Shown piece by piece: positions 35,801-41,920 of a DNA stretch of 64,000 bases. The position numbers were made by a program, and so were the translations under genes. This DNA is from Zhengitettix transpicula (Eukaryota; Arthropoda; Insecta; Orthoptera; Tetrigidae): positions 13,758,501-13,822,500 of the forward strand of contig CM073596.1 of NCBI GenBank assembly GCA_037074705.1. The letters run 5' to 3'. The number at the start of each line of letters is the position of its first letter. The stretch's first letter is position 1. Under the pieces are notes generated by a model, which saw nothing but the letters and a program-made list of their open reading frames with translations, was not told the DNA's origin and ran no database searches.

Positions 35801-37101
35801 TTTTTCCAGGCTTCTGTGCACTCATATCACTTCGTTTACAGACCTGTAATGGGACAAGCAGTTAGAGTGTACGTAATAAGAATAATCAAATTATCCATCA
35901 CTAGGACACACTTTCTTATAACGACCCGATATGAAACAGCAATGAGACTAAGAGTGCAAAAAATAATGGCCTACGTCACATTTTTTCAAATTTTCTGGTT
36001 AAAGCACCCGAGCGTATTATTTGATCACTGTAAATCAAATTTGTGAAATAACAATAACATTGTGGACAAAACAAAAAATATCTAAATTTTAAGAAAATTA
36101 TATTTATCTCCATTAGTTATGTTGGGTCACTATTTCTCTCCAAAAAAAAAGACGAAGAATAAATTGCTCTTAAGTAAAATTGAACTGTCGATCATTCAAA
36201 ATATAGAATATAGGGTACACTTGAAACAAGTCATACTACAATAAAGCAGAAATTAAAGAGAAATTGAATAATATAATATATATATATATATATATATAAA
36301 ATACTAAGACCAGGCACCTTAAGAAATTATTCCATAAATATACAGCAGGTAAAATGAAATCATTTTCCCACAAAATAAACTATAAATTTTAAGTTTAACA
36401 AGCTTGTTTCCAGTCATAAACACATTGTACACATTAACTTAGTGGTATTATTCTACACAGATATGAGATAACCTGATAATAGACATCATTTTAGGGCTCT
36501 GCAGATAAACATATATATCTACAGATTGGTTTGCACAATGTCTATATTAATAATTATTGAATTTACCACATATTATAGTTTTAAAAATTTATTTAATGCT
36601 TAAAAACACATTCACAAATATCAAATTACTACTGTCATAGAATTTAATATGAACAATTATAATAATCTGACTTCTTTTTAAATAAATATTAAAAACACTA
36701 GCCAATTAGTCAGAAACATATTTTTAATAATTAAATTTTCTGACTAATAAGCTGGTGTTTTAACATTTAACAGTTTAATATTGTCACTAATTAACTAATT
36801 AAAAAGAGTAATTGATGTCATTGGACCAAACCATTAAACCTGAAGCACTACCATTCAAATTGGTATGTGGCAACTGGTTCTCCGTTAATATAAATGCAAT
36901 TTTATGACATATTTAAATGGATACTATTAATATTTACCTTTTTGGAGTGTGCATAGCTTTTTCTAAAATAAAATTCGACTCAGTAGTCCCGTCGAAATCA
37001 TCATCCCTTTTTCTCTTCCTTCCAACAAGTGATCGAACATTAACTGCCACAGTATCGGGATTGCAGTAATCACTAATAAATTTGCTGACACTTTCACCCA
37101 T
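749..37101 (-). CDS. gcl: Germ cell-less (GMCL1-like) BTB-BACK protein, complete, ten coding exons
   Basis: Exons in gene order: 36938-37101, 6766-6889, 6029-6125, 5241-5392, 5019-5148 (one edge uncertain by 1 base), 4647-4819, 4148-4349, 3382-3600, 2806-2896, 749-883. All junctions are GT-AG and in phase, giving about 495 residues, close to the animal GCL family. Residues 1-54 carry a basic GRKRKR motif, as in other GCL proteins. A BTB domain follows (about 65-175, with [24 protein letters not shown] and LGSLYLDE). A BACK-like region comes next (about 180-290, with [14 protein letters not shown]), then the GCL-specific C-terminal part with CGR and [12 protein letters not shown] (about 364-388). 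Known role in the family: a nuclear-envelope-associated adaptor for CUL3 ubiquitin ligase, needed for germ-cell formation in flies. The start is the first in-frame ATG of exon 1. The odd feature is the roughly 30 kb first intron; the other introns are all under 2 kb. Confidence 0.95.
1345..1430 (+). repeat. Copy of an interspersed repeat, family of 7520-7745
   Basis: GCCTCCAAAAATTTGAA, then ATGACAACACTGAC and AAGTAAGCCATTTCCTGTCT, align block by block with 7590-7670 and 50715-50790. The copy ends in the (TA)n tract at 1428. It lies in gcl intron 9. Confidence 0.55.
1428..1477. repeat. (TA)n microsatellite
   Basis: About 25 uninterrupted TA units directly after an interspersed repeat copy. 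Confidence 0.95.
1480..1860. other. GC-rich block in gcl intron 9, unidentified
   Basis: A locally GC- and CpG-rich stretch with a G run at about 1610-1622 and a T run before it, inside AT-rich intron. It is bracketed by (TA)n at 1428-1477 and, further on, at 2110. Open frames exist on both strands but none resembles a known protein. It is most likely an unrecognised mobile-element fragment. Confidence 0.35.
2110..2168. repeat. (AT)n microsatellite
   Basis: About 29 AT units in gcl intron 9. Confidence 0.95.
2484..2600 (+). repeat. tRNA-derived SINE
   Basis: An A-box-like TAGCTCAGATGG at 2488-2499 is followed about 30 bases later by a B-box-like GGTTGGATTCT at 2531-2541, the spacing of a tRNA internal promoter. 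No cloverleaf with a paired acceptor stem closes around them, and AT-rich non-tRNA sequence follows. This fits a SINE head better than a functional tRNA gene. It sits in gcl intron 9, antisense to gcl. Confidence 0.65.
2990..3250 (+). repeat. Interspersed repeat with internal (AT)n tract
   Basis: ATTTTTGACAATGTCATATC and a following TTACTAATATTATATATAT tract match 7698-7745, where the same words also end in (TA)n. The sequence after the (AT)n tract, to about 3250, looks like a different moderately GC-rich repeat. The gcl frame is absent from this intron. Confidence 0.45.
7515..7745 (+). repeat. Interspersed SINE-like repeat with a 7-bp hairpin and (TA)n tail
   Basis: Contains CCTGAAGAAGGAGGCTGAGA followed by GCCTCCGAAAATTTGAAG. 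GGAGGCT and AGCCTCC form a perfect short hairpin at about 7578-7594. The second half recurs at 1345-1430 and 50715-50790, and its TTTTTGACAATGTCA end recurs at 2991. The element ends in (TA)n at about 7731-7744. No protein-coding capacity is visible. It lies in gcl intron 1. Confidence 0.6.
8560..9860. other. CpG-rich unique-looking block in gcl intron 1
   Basis: CpG becomes frequent abruptly at about 8560 after a CpG-poor stretch. I see no transposon protein remnants or terminal repeats here. The block contains the CRE/AP-1 pair at 9398-9418. It could be a regulatory region or an old unrecognised element. Confidence 0.35.
9398..9418. promoter_or_regulatory. Adjacent CRE (TGACGTCA) and AP-1 (TGACTCA) sites
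   Basis: A full palindromic CRE at 9398-9405 is followed 6 bases later by TGACTCA at 9412-9418, overlapping the inverted pair ATGAGT/ACTCAT. Both are classic bZIP binding sequences. They lie in a CpG-rich, repeat-poor part of gcl intron 1 (about 8.56-9.85 kb), so an intronic enhancer or alternative promoter is possible. There is no proof of function. Confidence 0.4.
9929..10688 (-). mobile_element. Non-autonomous Helitron-like element, copy 1
   Basis: Read on the minus strand it starts TCTATATAATAAAAAAGGA at 10688 and ends GGGCACCAGCTAG at 9929, followed by T. A 5' TC, a 3' CTAG and insertion next to T are Helitron hallmarks. About 760 bp, no open frame of note, so it would depend on an autonomous partner. 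It is related to copies at 14151-14902 and 22449-23856. It carries one TGACGTCA at about 10463. The base 5' of TC is T rather than the usual A. The flanking array and its 5' junction were later duplicated at about 10890-10950. Confidence 0.75.
10690..11105. repeat. Degenerate array built on TTTATTACACCAT
   Basis: The word AATATTTATTACACCATA recurs about eight times between 10700 and 11100, mixed with (TA)n runs. The same word lies on the other side of Helitron copy 1 at 9868-9910, so that element inserted into this array. A segment including the Helitron 5' edge (ACATCCTTTTTTATTATATA) is repeated at 10670 and 10900. Confidence 0.6.
11110..12190. other. Unidentified intronic DNA
   Basis: Moderately CpG-rich sequence in gcl intron 1. 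Open frames on both strands around 11592-11839 overlap each other and resemble nothing I know. No repeat boundaries recognised. Confidence 0.3.
12199..12445 (+). repeat. Degenerate outlying units of the 176-bp repeat
   Basis: AATCGTCCGGAATATT and TCTGGAACAGGG occur near 12240-12268. A fuller unit with GTTTAGTATTCTCTAAATTA starts at 12325. These are the words of the array at 13030-13735, but more diverged. Confidence 0.6.
13030..13735 (+). repeat. Tandem array of a 176-bp repeat, four units
   Basis: GTTTAGTATTC begins units at 13030, 13206, 13382 and 13558, an exact 176-base spacing. Each unit contains ACAGATGGCATTTGTTTC, CGTCCGGAATATTCCTGGAA and a TTCATTAATTTTATTTATTG tail. Differences between units are few. 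No protein is encoded. A diverged copy lies at 12325. The size is typical of satellite or nucleosome-length repeats. Confidence 0.9.
14151..14902 (+). mobile_element. Non-autonomous Helitron-like element, copy 2
   Basis: Begins TCTATATAATAAAAAAGGGA, preceded by A, and ends GGGCACCCAGCTAG, followed by T: the expected Helitron ends and A/T target with no target duplication. About 752 bp. It contains two TGACGTCA sites (about 14374 and 14541) and a GTATGTATGTATG tract near its start. Almost the same 5' 250 bp begin copy 3. No transposase or helicase frame. Confidence 0.8.
14903..15540. other. Unidentified intronic DNA
   Basis: Low-repeat sequence between the Helitron-like copy and the 30-bp tandem repeat. 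Frames at 14960-15154 (minus) and 15155-15394 (plus) show no family resemblance. I see nothing further in it. Confidence 0.3.
15554..15643 (+). repeat. 30-bp tandem repeat, three units
   Basis: TTTATTTGTTTGTTACAG followed by TATATAAAA recurs at 15554, 15584 and 15614. It directly precedes the TTTCGTCC-rich left end of the MULE remnant. Confidence 0.85.
15870..16437 (+). pseudogene. Jockey-clade LINE reverse transcriptase fragment, plus copy
   Basis: Reads in two frames through the C-terminal RT region: [21 protein letters not shown] words, then [14 protein letters not shown], then [16 protein letters not shown] and [20 protein letters not shown]. WRxxxxPxKS and YLGxxxDxxLxWxxHI are standard marks of jockey-type elements. 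Frameshifts break it. It begins just after where the PQGS motif should be and ends abruptly at about 16437 where MULE sequence begins. A homologous copy lies in inverted orientation at 17370-18500. Confidence 0.8.
16437..17192 (+). pseudogene. MULE transposase, 5'-truncated and frame-broken
   Basis: Successive frames read [36 protein letters not shown], then, after a stop at about 16830, [24 protein letters not shown] and YLRAISYNI. GCLFHxxQ, LxALAFVP and the NNxxEGxHxxF block are typical of the C-terminal half of MULE transposases, often found with FLYWCH zinc fingers. At least one frameshift and one stop are present, so it is inactive. The catalytic N-terminal part is missing. Confidence 0.75.
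17370..18500 (-). pseudogene. Jockey-clade LINE reverse transcriptase fragment, minus copy
   Basis: On the minus strand this reads from about 18490: [31 protein letters not shown], then [10 protein letters not shown], then [16 protein letters not shown] and [11 protein letters not shown], with many frameshifts. These are the RT finger, palm and C-terminal blocks of a jockey-type element. The part from about 18142 down to about 17570 is homologous, in inverted orientation, to 15870-16437, and the pair flanks the MULE remnant. Confidence 0.8.
18500..19475. other. Unidentified intronic DNA
   Basis: No terminal repeats or protein families recognised. The frame at 18499-18759 starts inside decayed LINE sequence and is not supported. 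Confidence 0.3.
19478..19870 (+). mobile_element. Helitron-like fragment, diverged
   Basis: GGAGCGTTACATAA followed by ATAACGCGAAACAACCGAGA at about 19751-19790 matches a segment just before the 3' end of Helitron-like copy 3 (23776-23815). The start, TATATATAAATGAATGTGTC, resembles 5' ends of such elements. No CTAG end was identified. Confidence 0.4.
19935..20760. other. Unidentified intronic DNA
   Basis: AT-rich, with a G run at about 20255-20265. A 67-codon plus-strand frame at 20540-20743 ([16 protein letters not shown]) has a protein-like composition but no family I recognise, and it starts from a purine run with no clear initiation context. Not called as a gene. Confidence 0.25.
20763..20803. 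repeat. (TA)n microsatellite
   Basis: About 20 TA units. Confidence 0.95.
20804..21769. other. Unidentified intronic DNA upstream of a LINE remnant
   Basis: No confident element. The last few hundred bases may be decayed 5' LINE sequence, since recognisable RT begins at about 21780. Confidence 0.3.
21770..22448 (+). pseudogene. Jockey-type LINE, 5' segment of the RT region
   Basis: Frames read [39 protein letters not shown], then [47 protein letters not shown] and [17 protein letters not shown]. These are the RT blocks 1-7 of a jockey-clade element. The catalytic FADD-like box reads FADED here, one of several lesions. The sequence stops at 22448 where a Helitron-like element begins and resumes at 23857. 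Confidence 0.85.
22449..23856 (+). mobile_element. Non-autonomous Helitron-like element, copy 3, nested in a LINE
   Basis: Begins TCTATATAATAAAAAAGGAT after A and ends CGAGCACCTAGCTAG before T. About 1408 bp, almost twice the other copies. The 5' 300 bp match copy 2, including one TGACGTCA at about 22672; the middle is longer and different. Removing it joins the LINE reading SSKSH to IKIKRKES in frame, so the insertion point is exact and left no target duplication. No helicase or Rep frame. Confidence 0.85.
23857..24270 (+). pseudogene. Jockey-type LINE, 3' segment
   Basis: Continues the element at 21770-22448 after the nested insertion: [20 protein letters not shown], followed in shifted frames by [12 protein letters not shown] and [21 protein letters not shown] words and ending [14 protein letters not shown]. 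The RSKLSLxNKxLLYK block is typical of the C-terminal end of jockey-type RT proteins. Several frameshifts and stops. Confidence 0.8.
24453..24950 (+). repeat. Five-copy GC-richer repeat family, copy A
   Basis: Starts GTAGACTGGCTATGTATAAGG and passes AACTAGGGCCCCCGGGCAAT, CAGGTAGGTCGGGTATTTGG and ACTCTTACCGTAAGC to CCAGAGAG and CCTCCTCCAGAGCTCT. This is the fullest copy. Frames run across it on both strands because it is GC-richer, but no known protein is seen. It could be the untranslated part of a LINE. Confidence 0.75.
24976..25216 (+). repeat. Same repeat family, copy B, 3'-truncated
   Basis: Starts AGGGCAACAGGCTACATAAG and matches copy A up to GAGGAGTTTGCT, where it stops. It follows copy A head to tail after a T/GT-rich linker. 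Confidence 0.75.
25217..26670. other. Unidentified intronic DNA
   Basis: No terminal repeats seen. A 78-codon minus-strand frame at 26156-26392 is unlike any family I know. The A-rich runs at 25800-25875 are simple sequence. Confidence 0.3.
26672..27912 (+). repeat. Tandem duplication, two units of about 621 bp
   Basis: ACAAATACTTTGAAATTTAT starts both units, at 26672 and 27293. Both continue through GATGAGTTGAGAGCGGAACG, TTGGGAGATGAGTTGGTAGA, GATCCAATTGGATCATG, GGTCAAGACCGTGCCGTGGA and GCTCACAGTCAA. The units differ by scattered substitutions and small indels, so the duplication is not very recent. Each holds the perfect palindrome GATCCAATTGGATC (about 26896 and 27519). No coding frame survives in both units. 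A pair of adjacent solo LTRs is an alternative, but no TG...CA ends or primer site is evident. Confidence 0.85.
27913..29280. other. Unidentified AT-rich intronic DNA
   Basis: Frames are short and unrecognised. A G run lies at about 28817-28826. No repeat boundaries. Confidence 0.3.
29289..29476. repeat. Long imperfect stem-loop 1 (foldback element)
   Basis: GTTTCTAGGATCCTTGT at about 29359 pairs with ACAAGGATCCCAGAAAC at about 29434 with one mismatch. The pairing continues outward imperfectly (AAGTGATGATATAA against the complement of TTGTGTCATCAACTTATT). The left flank CAGGAATTATAATAATTAG then GAAATAGCCAAATAAC recurs before stem-loop 2. Confidence 0.65.
29503..29610. repeat. Long stem-loop 2 (foldback element)
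   Basis: CAGGCAATGAAGTGGT at 29534-29549 pairs perfectly with ACCACTTCATTGCCTG at 29575-29590. The pairing extends outward as AAAATAGCAAAATAA against TTATTTAGCTATTTT, giving about 32 paired positions around a loop of about 25 bases. The left flank CAGGAATTAATTAGATAAAA resembles that of stem-loop 1. Confidence 0.8.
29611..30040. other. AT-rich intronic DNA
   Basis: No gene or boundary recognised between the second stem-loop and the next repeat cluster. Confidence 0.3.
30041..30535 (+). repeat. Same repeat family as 24453-24950, copy C
   Basis: Near full-length match to copy A, from GGTGATCCACATAGTGGCAA through CAGGTAGGTCGGGCATTTGG and ACTCTTACCGTATGCC to the CCTCCTCCAGAG end. Confidence 0.75.
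30570..30835 (+). repeat. Same repeat family, copy D, 3'-truncated
   Basis: Starts AGGGTAGACAGGCTATGTAT and ends after GATGGCGGGAGAGGGGTTT at a T/G homopolymer. It follows copy C head to tail. Confidence 0.75.
30848..31197 (+). repeat. Same repeat family, copy E
   Basis: Starts CGGCAACAGGCTACATGAGG (like copy B) and runs to GGACAACTCTTAAGGT. It lies directly after the G run ending copy D. Three head-to-tail copies occur in 1.15 kb here, as copies A and B do at 24.5-25.2 kb. Confidence 0.75.
31233..31347. repeat. Long stem-loop 3 (foldback element)
   Basis: AAGAAGTTATGATACATATAC at about 31261 pairs with GTATTTGTATTATAACTTCTT at about 31305. The outer part AAATAGCCAAATA pairs with TGTATTTGGATGTTTTT. 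It shares the AAATAGCCAAATA outer word with stem-loop 1, and nearly with stem-loop 2, but has a different inner stem. Confidence 0.65.
31348..32560. other. Unidentified CpG-rich intronic DNA
   Basis: Frames at 31713-31946 (minus) and 32001-32255 (plus) are moderately long and CpG-rich but resemble no family I know. This is probably decayed retroelement sequence. Confidence 0.3.
32566..32729 (+). repeat. 82-bp duplication, two diverged units
   Basis: GGCATTGTTTCTGATTAATG begins at 32566 and again at 32648, each followed by GGT(C/T)TGG, GTGTTTACTT and GGTCTTRAG. The units have diverged. Confidence 0.6.
32730..33990. other. Unidentified repeat-like intronic DNA
   Basis: The block near 33595-33640 (ATCAAACCCAGTAAAGACCT then GAGAGATTGAGAT) resembles 63563-63600 (ATCAGGCCTAGTGGAGACCC then GAGATTTGAG). 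Both are followed by AT-rich tails, so the two places probably hold ends of one retroelement family. No coding sequence survives. Confidence 0.35.
33996..34184. mobile_element. hAT-type MITE with 8-bp target duplication
   Basis: Left end CAATGGCGTAGCGTGG and right end, on the other strand, CAGTGATGTAGAGTGAG form terminal inverted repeats of the CAGTGGCGTAG type used by hAT elements. The flanking 8-mers GTATGGAG (33988-33995) and GTCTGGAG (34185-34192) match at 7 of 8 positions, as expected of a hAT target duplication. 189 bp, no coding capacity, with a GATCCGCCCCGGGCGGGG block and a G run inside. Confidence 0.8.
34193..34960. other. Unidentified intronic DNA with G run
   Basis: A G run of about 13 lies near 34491. 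A 96-codon plus frame at 34222-34512 starts from TTG and ends in this run; it is not supported. Confidence 0.3.
34961..35544 (+). repeat. Recent tandem duplication, two units of about 293 bp
   Basis: CCTGCTAAACATAACATTGT starts at 34961 and at 35254. Both units contain a C-run/A-run junction, AAGCTTAATAATCCAATAAA, CCTCGAGCCAATTTTACC and GAAGCATTAGTATCAAAG, and end GTTTCTGAT. Apart from run-length changes in the C, A and T tracts they look identical, which marks a very young duplication or an assembly artefact. The unit holds no gene. Confidence 0.9.
35545..36937. other. 5'-most part of gcl intron 1
   Basis: A 101-codon plus-strand frame at 35741-36046 is unlike any family I know and lacks splice or UTR context. 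From about 36050 the sequence becomes CpG-poor and AT-rich, with a (TA)n tract at about 36276-36298. Confidence 0.35.
36938..37101 (-). CDS. gcl: gcl coding exon 1, isolated by a 30 kb intron
   Basis: The ATG lies at 37099-37101 and is read on the minus strand. The exon encodes 54 codons plus two bases of an arginine codon, completed by the first base of the exon at 6889. The joined reading [17 protein letters not shown] matches the family pattern around the start of the BTB domain, so the very long intron is real and not a misassigned exon. The donor is AAAAAG followed by GTAAAT. The exon has more CpG than the surrounding intron ends. Confidence 0.9.
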
Positions 37102-38413
37102 TATTTATGTTACACAGCGCACAATTTTGTAAGAAATAAATTCGAAAATGTTTAAATCTAAAACGTATTGTTTTTTACACTTGTAATGGCACGTCTGCTT
37201 TTTTCCCTGCAGCACATTTCTGAAGGCTACATTTTAGTCTTCAGCATGTTCAATTTACGAGCGCTCTGTGCTACCCCCGGAGAGAAAGTACAAACACATG
37301 ATAGCGGAAGCTCCCATCACTTTCTCCCATGTGCTATTTATAAACATGAAGTCTAAGCCAAAGATACTGAACGGCAAGGTAACTACAAGCCAGCGACAGT
37401 TCTTTTTCCAATCGATGAAAATTACAGACAAAATAACTCTCCAAAGATGTGTCTTGCTTACTTCATAAATGAATAACATCTTCATTTTTGTCCTCTGAAA
37501 TAAAGTTAGCAATGTCCTATTTTAAACAGAAATCGTTTTAGAACTTAAGTTTGGACTGTAACATAGAAACATTTTGCTTATACCTTTATTGCAATATTAA
37601 TGAATATACGATTATATAAGTATTCTGTAACTATATAGACAAAACACAAAAGTACATCAATTGTTACGTTTTGAATCTCACTACACTAGTATTTTCTCCC
37701 AGTGTAATGCACTGTACTCTATACTTGCCACGAATAAGAAAAAAGCAGATTTAACCTCGCCCACTATTTCACAAATCGTCATGCACTAGGTTGTAATTAA
37801 CAAAATGACTAATTTGAAAAAAAAATACTGCATGGTTGATTTTATTTCCACTCTAAATGAACATCAAAGATAATAGTAGAAATGTATCCATATCTTTTTC
37901 ACTTGTACGATAAAAGAAAAAATAAAGACTCTGCTTTGACAATAAGTTATTCAAATTTGATGACATACATTTTACCTTTAAAAATTTAAATGTTTTGTAT
38001 CAAAGACAAAAATAAACATCACATCCAGCTCTCAGCTGTTGTTAAATAATTTACATACGATTTTTAGAAGAATTTATCGTCTATTATTTTTATTATTATT
38101 ATTTATATACTTTTGATAATTCGAGGTGAACCTGAAGATGTACTTAACATAATTTACAATACAAATTGAAATATATTTGGTTTGCAAATCTATAAGTAAG
38201 TTGGTTAATAAAATACAGTTTTCATAAAATATCTGGCTATTTATTGATGTACAATTTCACATAATACACTTTTATGGGACCTACAAATACACAGTAGATG
38301 CAACACACAATTTTAAATGATGAAAGTAACTTCAATTTTCTTGGGCACTCACAACCTACTATTGCACCTGGATAATGCATTCATTGAACTATGACCGATT
38401 GATAAATTTTGTA
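37102..38413. promoter_or_regulatory. gcl 5' flank, and 3' flank of the DnaJ gene
   Basis: This interval holds the gcl promoter and 5' UTR next to 37101 and the DnaJ 3' UTR next to 38413. CpG is moderately frequent up to about 37500. A minus-strand AATAAA at about 38231-38236 is a reasonable DnaJ poly(A) signal. Frames at 37168-37512 on both strands overlap and are not supported as genes. No TATA box can be assigned with confidence. Confidence 0.45.
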
Positions 38414-41400
38414 TTATGCTTGATAAATTTGCTGTTGGAAACAGTTATCTACATTTCTGAATATCATATTTTTTTCATAAGAATTTATGGTTTGCATTGC
38501 AAGGGTTCTTATCAAGTCATTTTGGATTTCTTCACGATTGTCAGATTGTAGAGGCACAAGAGAACAGTCTGGTCGTCTCATCAGTCCATTATTCACATTT
38601 TTGGAATCTTGTACTATGTCAGAAAACATCTGCAGGAAAGAACATTAAAAAATTATTAAACGATAATATCAGGTATAGTTATGATTGTGATGATCATCAT
38701 TACTACTACTACCACCACTCAAATGATTAATACATTTGTACTCTACACCAGCAGAATTTTAAAAATTATGTATTAAAATGTACATGTACAATATAAACTA
38801 ATATGATGACTCTTATTTATGTGAATTATATTTGCATTAGTTTGGTTCTCTTATTGGTAATGTTAATATTATTACACACTTTGGGTTGCATTTAAAAAAT
38901 AACTTTCACATATATTCTACAATTTTATATTATTATATTAGGTTATCATTAATCACATTAGAATACCATAGTATTATATTTAAAGTAATAATGATTACAT
39001 TATTGAGAAAAATAAGAAATTTCTAAATCATTATTTGGCTTTCAAAAGACAGAAGTTATATACAAACACGAAGCATGAAAATGCTGACCTTTCTTACAGA
39101 ACTAAAGATGAAACTGGGCTTGGTTGATACTTTGACAATAAGTTGCACATAGTGATCTCCTCTTCCACAAAATCCATGACCTTCCAAGCAAATCATGTCT
39201 TGCCCTGGCTGTATATTCACAGCAGTCTGCTTACCATCAATTCCCCGGCAGACTACTTCTCCTCCCAACAGAGCCTTACCCAGTGATACCATTTCACAGC
39301 TGTAAATGTTATCACCATTTCTGAAGAATTCTTTTGATGGTGTCACAAATACATTCACTTGCACTGGACATCCTACATGGAACAAGGAAATGACAGTAAT
39401 ATAGCTCATATGTACATAACAGAGAGATACAAATTTTCTGTTTATGAGTATATGATTGGAAAAGTCAAAATTTTCAAATGTGATATGCCCTCACTTCAAC
39501 AGGATAGAGAGTATGCTCCATATTAAACACCAACTTGACAATGAAGATTGAAAAGCATACCAGGGATCACTGTTATTCAGTACTGAGAATCTGTACAAAC
39601 CTCATCACTTCTCCAAATGCTGATTGTCATCCATGTGGCACACAGCATGGTCAGGCTGCATTAAAAAGATTCCTAACCTTCCATAACTAATCAGAATAAT
39701 ACCTTCATTGAATGATAGAATAACTTGCATTACACATAACCTCCTACAATATATATCAGTTTAAATTGAGGCATAGTCATACATTTAAAATAGGGTGGTT
39801 ATATATAAATGTATTTCAAGTCATCAAACCTCAATTAGAAGTGTTATTATGGTATTCCACTGTCTAGCTAAAAAGGAACAATAATGTAAACAAATAGAAA
39901 ATAAACTAATAAGTCATTAGTGGAAACAGTGGACAGAAAATCTATAAGAAAGTTGACAAAAAATGTATAAAATAAAATTGGATTGAGCAGAAGGGAAGAA
40001 ATGATTGACACTGAGGAGAAAGTAAGCAAAGAGAAGTAGGAAGTAAAAGCTTTTATCAGAATATGTGAAAAAAATGCAGTTCCAAATACTAAATCACTTC
40101 CTTAGTTGTGGTTTAAATAATTTTGATCATTGATTCATATAAAATAAATTTGCAGAATTGTTTATCATTTGCCAGTATTGACCTACCTCTTGGTTGTTTT
40201 TGCATTAAGGCTTGTCCATCTTGAACTCCTGGAGGGATATCTAGGTGTATATAACGTTTCCTCTCCACATAACATTGGCCATGACAAGTTGTACATTTAT
40301 CGTTAACTGAAAAAAAAAAATTCTATCCCCAGTTAACACAACAGTTGAATCTGATAAGGAAAAATTTCATGTTCTCATGCCATGAAATGAAGTATAATGC
40401 AGACTAAAATGAATATACAAAAATGTGGTATAAATCAATAAAAATTAAAATTAATTAATTAGTCTATCTGAAAATTTCCTGTGTACTAATGTGTAATAAA
40501 CTGCATGATCATGCAAATAAAGTCACTTTCTTTTCAGAAAGTTGTTTTTGTTAATATGTAAGGATTTAATATTGGACATTATTTTTAAATCTTGCAATCT
40601 GATGAAATAACTGAAGTTGAGGAAGCTACAAGTATTAACAAAATTGGGAGTAGAAAGGTAGATAGATATTATTGCTAATTAATTGTATCAGAGTTGTGAA
40701 TAAATAACATGGTTAAAATATCGAATGTGGGAAGGTGGGTTTAACTGAGGGGCATATTAATTAGTATTATGTGACACACCAATGTTTGAATATACCTCAG
40801 ATGTCAAGTTTGGAAAGGAAACTTAGGTTCACTAGCTGAGAAGATGAAATGATTTAAAATATAACATTTGAAGTAAGCATATGGTTGAAAACTGTTTTAA
40901 TACTGTTAAATGACATTACTGAGACATTACTTAAGACAACTGTAAAAACTGTGACTACAGTTTTTGTTTATGATATATAAAAATTACTTCGTCTGTCTAT
41001 AACTGATAAAAATAAATGAAAAAATAATTTTTATACATATGTGTCTAAGAGGATTAATTGACTGACAAGGAGTAACAGAAAAATCAACTCAACTAATTCA
41101 TATAGTTTTGATTATATGAATTGAAATAGGCTTCAGCTACTTTTTTGTATAATGAAGTCCTTATCTTCACCAGACAATATCGAAGGTGCCTGTCGACGAA
41201 ACATCATGCTCACCAAATTGAAAACACGAGAACTCTTCCAACTATTTTATTCCCATGATAAATTATTCAACAAAACCTATTAACATTCCACTCGACTTTA
41301 TACTCATTACTTGAGACACATTGTGTGTTCATAGTTTCACCCTGACTAATCTAAACCCAGAAATGCAAAATCTTACTTTAGAAAATATTATACGGGTAGA

Positions 41401-41920
41401 TGCAATCATTGTGCATGTAATGTGCACAAAACGTTTGAGAATTCCACAACGCACCTGTTAAATTTTGTTGCCGGAAGCATTCCTTAGGGCAGTCAATTTT
41501 GACTACAGCATGTACGTAACCCTTCACACCAAGTGCGGCTTGCTTTAATGAGATGTGTATGTTGGCTTGGACAGGATTTCCTTTGATTGTGCAATCTTTA
41601 CAGGTGGATTTATCCCTCATCAAAGCTGTATCCTGAACACAAACCGACATTCCCTGGCTCAGGGTCTCATACGCACGTTTTATGTCGACGAACCTGCGAG
41701 ATGCCACATCGTTGTTCCGGTTGCTGTCAGGATGGACCTCCTTAGCCAGACGGTAGAATGCACTTTTTATATCATCCTTTGTTGCGGTTGAGGGCAGACC
41801 CAGTACCCTGTATGCCGAGGCGCCGGCGGTATGATTTTCAGCAGACTGGATGGTCTGGATCATTCCTACGAGCCGCAGGCGTTTGGTGAGCAACCGCCGT
41901 AGCATCGCAGTGTTCGTCAC
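38414..41920 (-). CDS. Mitochondrial DnaJ-like co-chaperone (Tid1/DNAJA3-type), G/F-less, reduced zinc finger
   Basis: Exons 41455-41920, 40187-40306, 39089-39372 (a stronger donor GTAAGA would end it at 39098, also in frame) and 38414-38629, giving about 361 residues. Residues 1-25 are arginine-rich, without acidic residues and able to form an amphipathic helix: a mitochondrial presequence. The J domain (about 35-90) has YRVLGL and the HPD at 63-65 that stimulates Hsp70. A C-terminal substrate-binding domain follows (QANIHISLKQAALGVKG, HLDIPPGVQDG, SLGKALLGGEV, GHGFCGRGDHY). The Gly/Phe linker is missing. Only two cysteine pairs remain (C144-C148 and C160-C163) where Tid1 has four CxxC pairs. 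Likely role: mitochondrial Hsp70 partner. It is probably a diverged Tid1 paralogue rather than Tid1 itself. It lies head-to-head with COX18. Confidence 0.88.

Larger units (their letters stand above)
6890..36937 (-). other. gcl: gcl intron 1, transposon-rich, about 30 kb
   Basis: The intron lies between the donor of exon 1 and the acceptor before 6889. From about 8.55 to 36.05 kb it is visibly richer in CpG than the flanking DNA and packed with decayed mobile elements, which are listed separately. I found no host exon inside it. Short open frames in it are either transposon remnants or unrecognised low-complexity readings. Confidence 0.75.

Noticed and set aside
35741..36046. 101-codon plus frame between the 293-bp duplication and gcl exon 1
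   Set aside because: No known domain, and no splice sites or UTR features linking it to a gene. Left as unidentified intron.
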